A DNA stretch of 64,000 nt from Crotophaga sulcirostris (taxonomy: Eukaryota > Chordata > Aves > Cuculiformes > Crotophagidae): assembly GCA_013397455.1 (NCBI GenBank), contig VYZB01000237.1, positions 1,104,472 through 1,168,471 on the forward strand. Direction: 5' to 3'. Made by a program: the position numbers and the translations under genes. Below are positions 63,801-64,000 of the stretch, piece after piece. Positions within the stretch are counted from its first letter, which is position 1. Each line of letters opens with the position of its first letter. The notes under the pieces were generated by a model. It was not told the origin of the DNA. It was given only the letters and a program-made list of their open reading frames with translations, and ran no database searches.

Positions 63801-63959
63801 AACACTAAGCTCTAGTTGTCTTTTAAGATTAAATATTATATACTTATATGAAGACTATAAACTTTTAGAAAGTAAAGACATTTTTGCCAAAGAATAGAAA
63901 ACTGCAATTGACCTTTACCTTAACATTGGGGTTTTTTAAGGCAAATCCTCTGTACCATC
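44..63959 (-). CDS. DOCK4: DOCK4 (dedicator of cytokinesis 4), partial, 12 internal exons
   Basis: DOCK4 is a cytoplasmic DOCK-B family exchange factor that activates Rac (Rap has also been reported). It works with ELMO proteins in cell migration, junction and dendrite formation. Twelve minus-strand exons join as 63919-63959, 61727-61782, 59881-59977, 57139-57287, 55708-55792, 53857-54008, 34546-34627, 33889-33949, 31833-31965, 30299-30387, 14968-15093 and 44-168. All acceptors are AG; donors are GT except one GC. The total of 1196 nt starts with two bases of a split Gly codon and stays in frame for 398 further codons without a stop or indel. Diagnostic peptides include [40 protein letters not shown] and [15 protein letters not shown]. 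These distinguish DOCK4 from its paralogue DOCK3, which reads for example LQLLRGDMEQIRRE. Domains seen are the end of SH3, the N-terminal DOCK region and the start of DHR-1. Start codon, promoter, most of DHR-1 and DHR-2 are outside the window. Residue numbers come from recalled mammalian DOCK4, not from an alignment. Confidence 0.97.
2979..3122 (+). repeat. CR1 LINE 3' fragment
   Basis: The text matches the CR1 3' end in sense orientation: ttgcccagagaagttgtgga, then a 'gccc(t)atcactgga..gctcaaggttaggttgga' segment, then 'tttgagcaacctaatctagtg', fading into 'gatcttgatctttaaag'. It is 5' truncated, diverged, and antisense to DOCK4. Confidence 0.85.
4378..5690 (-). mobile_element. CR1 LINE, 5'-truncated, with reverse-transcriptase remnant
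   Basis: This is a roughly 1.3-kb minus-strand CR1 in the same sense as DOCK4. The 3' end at the left shows the CR1 tail 'cctttaagatcaccaatgcc'. Two minus-strand open frames (5224-5739 and 4456-5205) encode reverse-transcriptase pieces: [27 protein letters not shown], and, in the next frame, [18 protein letters not shown] with the FADD active-site motif. A frameshift near 5225 separates the two, so the element is dead. CR1 normally encodes an endonuclease and a reverse transcriptase; the endonuclease part is missing because of 5' truncation. Confidence 0.93.
7901..8262 (-). mobile_element. Internally deleted CR1 fragment
   Basis: Read on the minus strand, 8262 to about 8055 resembles the CR1 segment between endonuclease and reverse transcriptase (GCCATGCTGG inverted, 'tttagtttgaccagcat' on plus). 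It then jumps into the C-terminal part of the reverse transcriptase, where 'ggtcctgcaactgggtgtgg' and 'aaaggcaggaggatgaaggg' also occur in the long CR1 at 27950-29862. The reverse-transcriptase core is therefore absent, and so is the usual CR1 3' tail. The overlapping open frames here are chance frames through the repeat. Confidence 0.75.
10811..10838. repeat. 28-bp near-perfect palindrome (13-bp arms, 2-nt spacer)
   Basis: TGTTGCAGTGCTT is followed by two As and then its exact reverse complement AAGCACTGCAACA. It lies in DOCK4 intron 13 and would form a stable hairpin in DNA or in the pre-mRNA. No function is assigned. Confidence 0.9.
14968..15093 (-). CDS. DOCK4: DOCK4 coding exon 13, frame-neutral length
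   Basis: This 126-nt exon encodes [20 protein letters not shown], then [15 protein letters not shown] and SNIIMP, with Gly codons split at both ends (about residues 356-398). It links the N-terminal region to DHR-1, which begins near IIMPG. It is the only exon here whose length is a multiple of three, so skipping it would keep the frame. The acceptor is TTTATTTTCAG and the donor GTAAGT. Confidence 0.98.
15883..15943 (+). repeat. CR1 LINE 3' terminal fragment
   Basis: The sequence 'actagacgatctttaaaggt' followed by 'cccttccaacccaaacccttctatg' is the typical CR1 3' end in sense orientation. Only about 60 bp remain. Confidence 0.88.
23613..23827 (-). repeat. CR1 LINE 3' end, strongly 5'-truncated
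   Basis: The left edge shows 'gaatcatagaatcatctggc' then 'tggaaaagacctccgagatcatcgagtcc', the CR1 3' tail in antisense. It is followed by the 3' untranslated part ('cacctccagggatggtgtct') and stops at 'aatgtctagtctgaact'. It closely resembles the copy at 43252-43531, which suggests the same subfamily. Confidence 0.95.
26683..26728 (-). repeat. CR1 LINE 3' tail remnant
   Basis: 'atagaatcattaaggttgga' followed by 'aaagacctataagatcatcc' is about 45 bp of the CR1 3' end in minus orientation, an extremely 5'-truncated insertion. Confidence 0.85.
27950..29862 (+). mobile_element. CR1 LINE, about 1.9 kb, with endonuclease and RT remnants
   Basis: This is the longest CR1 here, antisense to DOCK4. 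It starts inside the endonuclease ('gggggacttcaaccaccctg', translating [10 protein letters not shown]) and passes through the RT region ('gtgtccctcaggggtctgta' and the following line). It ends in the 3' tail 'cttccaacccaaaccagtct' plus 'atgattctatga'. The catalytic FADD motif reads FSDN (around 28990-29010), and stops and frameshifts break the frame. Around 28365-28375 the text passes quickly from the endonuclease end to the RT start, so the linker seems to be deleted. Confidence 0.95.
30299..30387 (-). CDS. DOCK4: DOCK4 coding exon 12
   Basis: This 89-nt exon completes the Met codon and encodes [20 protein letters not shown] then RYNLTGSNA plus one base (about residues 327-355). Recalled mammalian DOCK4 has Glu for the Asp before Trp. 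The acceptor is ATTTTTCTAG and the donor GTGAGT. It is followed by a 15.2-kb intron. Confidence 0.97.
30388..31832 (-). other. DOCK4: DOCK4 intron 11 (about 1.4 kb)
   Basis: This is AT-rich unique sequence between exons 11 and 12. I see no repeat or gene. Confidence 0.9.
31833..31965 (-). CDS. DOCK4: DOCK4 coding exon 11
   Basis: This 133-nt exon completes the Gly codon and encodes [20 protein letters not shown], then [20 protein letters not shown] and KVY plus AT of a Met codon (about residues 283-326). RRPFGCAV is a highly conserved DOCK signature. Small differences from recalled mammalian sequence cluster in the loop [10 protein letters not shown]. The acceptor is TTATTTGGCAG and the donor GTAAGG. 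Confidence 0.97.
31966..33888 (-). other. DOCK4: DOCK4 intron 10 (about 1.9 kb)
   Basis: This is unique AT-rich sequence with no feature I can name. Confidence 0.9.
33889..33949 (-). CDS. DOCK4: DOCK4 coding exon 10
   Basis: This 61-nt exon encodes [20 protein letters not shown] plus the first base of a Gly codon (about residues 262-282). It looks identical to recalled mammalian DOCK4. The DLxSxxLxxDxY pattern is a conserved strand-turn of the DOCK N-terminal region. The acceptor is TTTTGCGCAG and the donor GTAGGT. Confidence 0.97.
33950..34545 (-). other. DOCK4: DOCK4 intron 9 (596 bp)
   Basis: This is the shortest intron in the window. No repeat is seen. Open frames 34048-34233 (plus) and 34174-34404 (minus) are judged to be chance. 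Confidence 0.9.
34546..34627 (-). CDS. DOCK4: DOCK4 coding exon 9
   Basis: This 82-nt exon completes the Ser codon and encodes [20 protein letters not shown] then RHCSLFV (about residues 235-261). Recalled mammalian DOCK4 has Ala-Pro-Asp where this copy has Cys-Pro-Glu. The acceptor is TTTCTTACAG and the donor GTGAGT. The next exon is only 596 bp away, the shortest intron in the window. Confidence 0.97.
35768..36257 (-). repeat. Old, diverged CR1 LINE 3' fragment
   Basis: Diverged minus-strand CR1: 'aacctcctgctcaaagcagg' then 'gtcagctatcaggtctgatta', 'agatcttgaaaacgttcag', 'cttctccagcctgaacaagc' and 'cttgtactggaggatccaaaactgg' at the right. The subfamily differs from the copies at 23613 and 43252. 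The divergence suggests an old insertion. Confidence 0.85.
42851..42896 (+). repeat. (AAT)n microsatellite with an internal CAA interruption
   Basis: About 46 bp of TAA/AAT repeats are interrupted by three CAA units at 42881-42889. On the minus strand this produces artificial leucine or isoleucine runs in the open frames at 42689-42940 and 42768-43136. Confidence 0.97.
42919..42990 (-). repeat. CR1 LINE internal scrap
   Basis: 'cttcttttgatgcagcccag' followed by 'gatacggttgggtttctggg' and 'ctgcaagatg' matches the minus-strand CR1 segment that encodes the 'LGCIK' region downstream of the RT active site. No CR1 3' tail adjoins it; the next CR1 copy (43252) lies 260 bp away and covers a different part of the element. 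Confidence 0.7.
43252..43531 (-). repeat. CR1 LINE 3' end, 5'-truncated
   Basis: It begins with 'tcatagaatcacagaaccgc' then 'ctggttggaaaagacctttaag', the CR1 3' tail in antisense. It carries the same 3' region as the 23613 copy and extends further, to 'cacttgggagatgagacca'. Confidence 0.95.
46265..47615 (-). mobile_element. CR1 LINE with reverse-transcriptase domain remnant
   Basis: This is a roughly 1.35-kb minus-strand CR1. The 3' tail at the left reads 'agaatcatagaatgacctga' then 'gttggaagggactcgcaagg', a different subfamily from 43252. The minus-strand open frame 46690-47319 encodes [20 protein letters not shown] and [13 protein letters not shown] (intact FADD), then [15 protein letters not shown]. 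The frame breaks near 46690, and 46412-46693 continues with [20 protein letters not shown] in another frame. 5' truncated, so the endonuclease is absent. Confidence 0.95.
48054..49179 (+). mobile_element. CR1 LINE with RT remnant, plus strand
   Basis: This is about 1.1 kb in sense on plus, antisense to DOCK4. It starts at the FSKAFDT-type RT motif ('actttagtaaagcctttcac') and passes 'aagtttgcagatgacagtaa' (KFADDSN, FADD kept). It ends in the tail 'gttggacttgatgatgttaa' then 'tgatcttttccaacctaaatgattctgc'. Open frames 48216-48449, 48410-48721 and 48672-49124 are successive frames of one broken coding region; the last holds [20 protein letters not shown], typical of CR1 C-termini. Confidence 0.95.
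50404..50483. repeat. 40-bp direct tandem duplication
   Basis: Two adjacent 40-bp copies (50404-50443 and 50444-50483), each starting atcacttatttttgatccat, differ at one base (catctactct versus catctaatct). 39 of 40 positions agree. Confidence 0.95.
53857..54008 (-). CDS. DOCK4: DOCK4 coding exon 8
   Basis: This 152-nt exon starts with an in-frame ATG (internal Met) and encodes [20 protein letters not shown], then [20 protein letters not shown] and [10 protein letters not shown] plus AG of a Ser codon (about residues 184-234). The basic HRHRKK stretch is followed by a beta-rich segment of the N-terminal DOCK region. One difference from recalled mammalian DOCK4 is Pro for Gln in PVPASS. The donor GTATCA is weak and opens the longest intron here (about 19.2 kb). 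The acceptor is CATCTTTTTTAG-like, with six Ts directly before AG. Confidence 0.97.
54146..54278 (-). other. Unassigned exon-like open frame in DOCK4 intron 7
   Basis: On the minus strand a pyrimidine-rich tract ending in TTTTTCTCTTAG is followed by 133 nt that, after one base, read 44 codons. They include [20 protein letters not shown], then a seven-proline run and a Lys/Thr/Pro-rich tail. A donor-like GTGAGA follows and the frame stops at TAA two codons later. I do not recognise the peptide. It does not fit DOCK4 in frame: after exon 7 the acceptor phase gives AGA then TAA, so inclusion would truncate the protein. The complementary strand is G-rich low-complexity sequence, so the prolines may be accidental. 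It could be a poison exon, an exon of an unrecognised nested transcript, or chance. Confidence 0.25.
55002..55070. other. Assembly gap (69 Ns)
   Basis: A run of N in the given sequence inside intron 7. True length and content are unknown. No flanking DOCK4 codon is lost, since exons 7 and 8 join in phase 0 without missing residues. Confidence 0.99.
55708..55792 (-). CDS. DOCK4: DOCK4 coding exon 7
   Basis: This 85-nt exon completes the Glu codon and encodes [20 protein letters not shown] then SVTELYRL (about residues 156-183). It ends in phase 0 after the Leu codon, with donor GTATGTG. The next conserved exon also starts in phase 0, so any cassette exon between them must be a multiple of three to be frame-neutral. 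The acceptor is TTCTTGTACAG. Confidence 0.97.
55793..57138 (-). other. DOCK4: DOCK4 intron 6 (about 1.3 kb)
   Basis: This is AT-rich intron containing the imperfect palindrome at 56036-56106. Nothing else is recognised. Confidence 0.9.
56036..56106. repeat. 71-bp imperfect palindrome with 11-bp perfect arms
   Basis: TTCACATTGTG (56038-56048) is mirrored by CACAATGTGAA (56094-56104). The 45-nt interior contains further partly complementary ACAATG/CATTGT and ACAAT/ATTGT motifs. It could be a small MITE-like remnant or a chance hairpin. Confidence 0.8.
57139..57287 (-). CDS. DOCK4: DOCK4 coding exon 6 (N-terminal DOCK region)
   Basis: This 149-nt exon encodes about residues 106-155, starting [20 protein letters not shown] and ending [12 protein letters not shown] plus GA of a Glu codon. 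It belongs to the helical N-terminal region just after SH3. I see no residue different from recalled mammalian DOCK4. The acceptor is TATCTCACAG and the donor GTGAGT. Splicing to exon 5 uses the GC donor described there. Confidence 0.98.
57288..59880 (-). other. DOCK4: DOCK4 intron 5 (about 2.6 kb, GC-AG)
   Basis: On the minus strand the intron begins GCAAGTACCC and ends TATCTCACAG. It is otherwise AT-rich, with no repeat or gene recognised. Confidence 0.9.
59881..59977 (-). CDS. DOCK4: DOCK4 coding exon 5, followed by a GC donor
   Basis: This 97-nt exon encodes [20 protein letters not shown] followed by [12 protein letters not shown], about residues 74-105, the first helices of the N-terminal DOCK region. 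One leading base completes a Gly codon. The 3' end is set by homology: the protein should read LYV then RNEGD, and the final GTG (Val) is followed directly by GCAAGT. The donor is therefore GC rather than GT, but otherwise matches the donor consensus well. A GT three bases upstream (TAT|GTGGCA) would remove only the Val and keep the frame. Confidence 0.95.
59978..61726 (-). other. DOCK4: DOCK4 intron 4 (about 1.7 kb)
   Basis: This is unique AT-rich sequence. The 138-codon plus-strand open frame at 61223-61639 has no recognised domain and is judged to be chance. Confidence 0.88.
61727..61782 (-). CDS. DOCK4: DOCK4 coding exon 4 (end of SH3)
   Basis: This 56-nt exon encodes [18 protein letters not shown] plus two bases of a Gly codon completed by the next exon (about residues 55-73). 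GIFPxxY is the conserved last SH3 strand. The mammalian protein, as recalled, has Ser-Tyr-Val where this one has Asn-Tyr-Ile. The acceptor is ATTTTTCAG and the donor GTAGGT. Confidence 0.97.
61783..63918 (-). other. DOCK4: DOCK4 intron 3 (about 2.1 kb)
   Basis: This is AT-rich unique sequence. The 97-codon plus-strand frame at 62631-62924 shows no motif. No repeat is recognised. Confidence 0.88.
63919..63959 (-). CDS. DOCK4: DOCK4 coding exon 3 (SH3 core)
   Basis: This 41-nt exon encodes [13 protein letters not shown] after two bases of a split Gly codon, about residues 41-54. The Trp-Tyr pair in a DGWYRG context belongs to the SH3 ligand-binding surface; in DOCK proteins the SH3 contacts ELMO and also autoinhibits the catalytic domain. 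The acceptor on the minus strand reads TTCTTCACAG and the donor GTAAAGGT. The exon number is inferred: recalled mammalian DOCK4 has about 40 residues before this point, so one or more 5' exons lie beyond the right edge. Confidence 0.96.
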
Positions 63960-64000
63960 CTGTGAAGAAAGAACAGTTTGTTTTTCGAAGTATGCAAATC
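63960..64000 (-). other. DOCK4: 3' end of DOCK4 intron 2 (partial)
   Basis: This is the acceptor end of the intron before exon 3, ending TTCTTTCTTCACAG on the minus strand. It continues beyond the window. Confidence 0.85.

Noticed and set aside
1..64000. CRISPR arrays, operons, toxin or defence cassettes, rRNA and tRNA genes
   Set aside because: None is seen. The window is a vertebrate gene body with introns and LINE repeats.

Overview
The window is vertebrate nuclear DNA, almost certainly from a bird. It is AT-rich, its coding sequence is split into short exons by introns of up to about 19 kb, and its main interspersed repeats are CR1 non-LTR retrotransposons of several subfamilies, which is typical of birds. 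No bacterial, plasmid or phage features are present. A run of 69 Ns (55002-55070) marks a draft-assembly gap.

One gene accounts for all the recognisable host coding sequence. It is the 5' part of DOCK4, a Rac-directed guanine-nucleotide exchange factor, on the minus strand. Twelve consecutive coding exons run from 63959 (5') down to 44 (3'). I call them exons 3-14, on the assumption that two coding exons lie beyond the right edge. They total 1196 nt and splice without a frame break into about 399 residues. From memory of the mammalian protein, these match residues 41-439: the end of the SH3 domain, the N-terminal DOCK/ELMO-binding region, and the first strands of the DHR-1 (C2-like, phosphoinositide-binding) domain. 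The rest of DHR-1 and the catalytic DHR-2 domain lie beyond the left edge.

Layout from left to right: exon 14 (44-168); intron 13 (about 14.8 kb, four CR1 copies or pieces including one carrying reverse-transcriptase sequence, plus the CR1 end at 15883 just beyond exon 13); exon 13 (14968-15093); intron 12 (about 15.2 kb, with a long plus-strand CR1); exons 12-9 clustered at 30299-34627; intron 8 (about 19.2 kb, with five CR1 copies, an AAT microsatellite and a 40-bp tandem duplication); exons 8-3 at 53857-63959, separated by introns of 1.3-2.6 kb.

The points most worth checking are a GC-AG intron after exon 5; an unassigned 133-nt exon-like open frame with a seven-proline run in intron 7; a near-perfect 28-bp palindrome and a 71-bp imperfect palindrome in introns; an internally deleted CR1; and inverted CR1 copies flanking exons 9-12. 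I found no evidence of a new multi-gene system. Most long open frames in the window are CR1 coding remnants, their antisense shadows, or chance frames in AT-rich introns.
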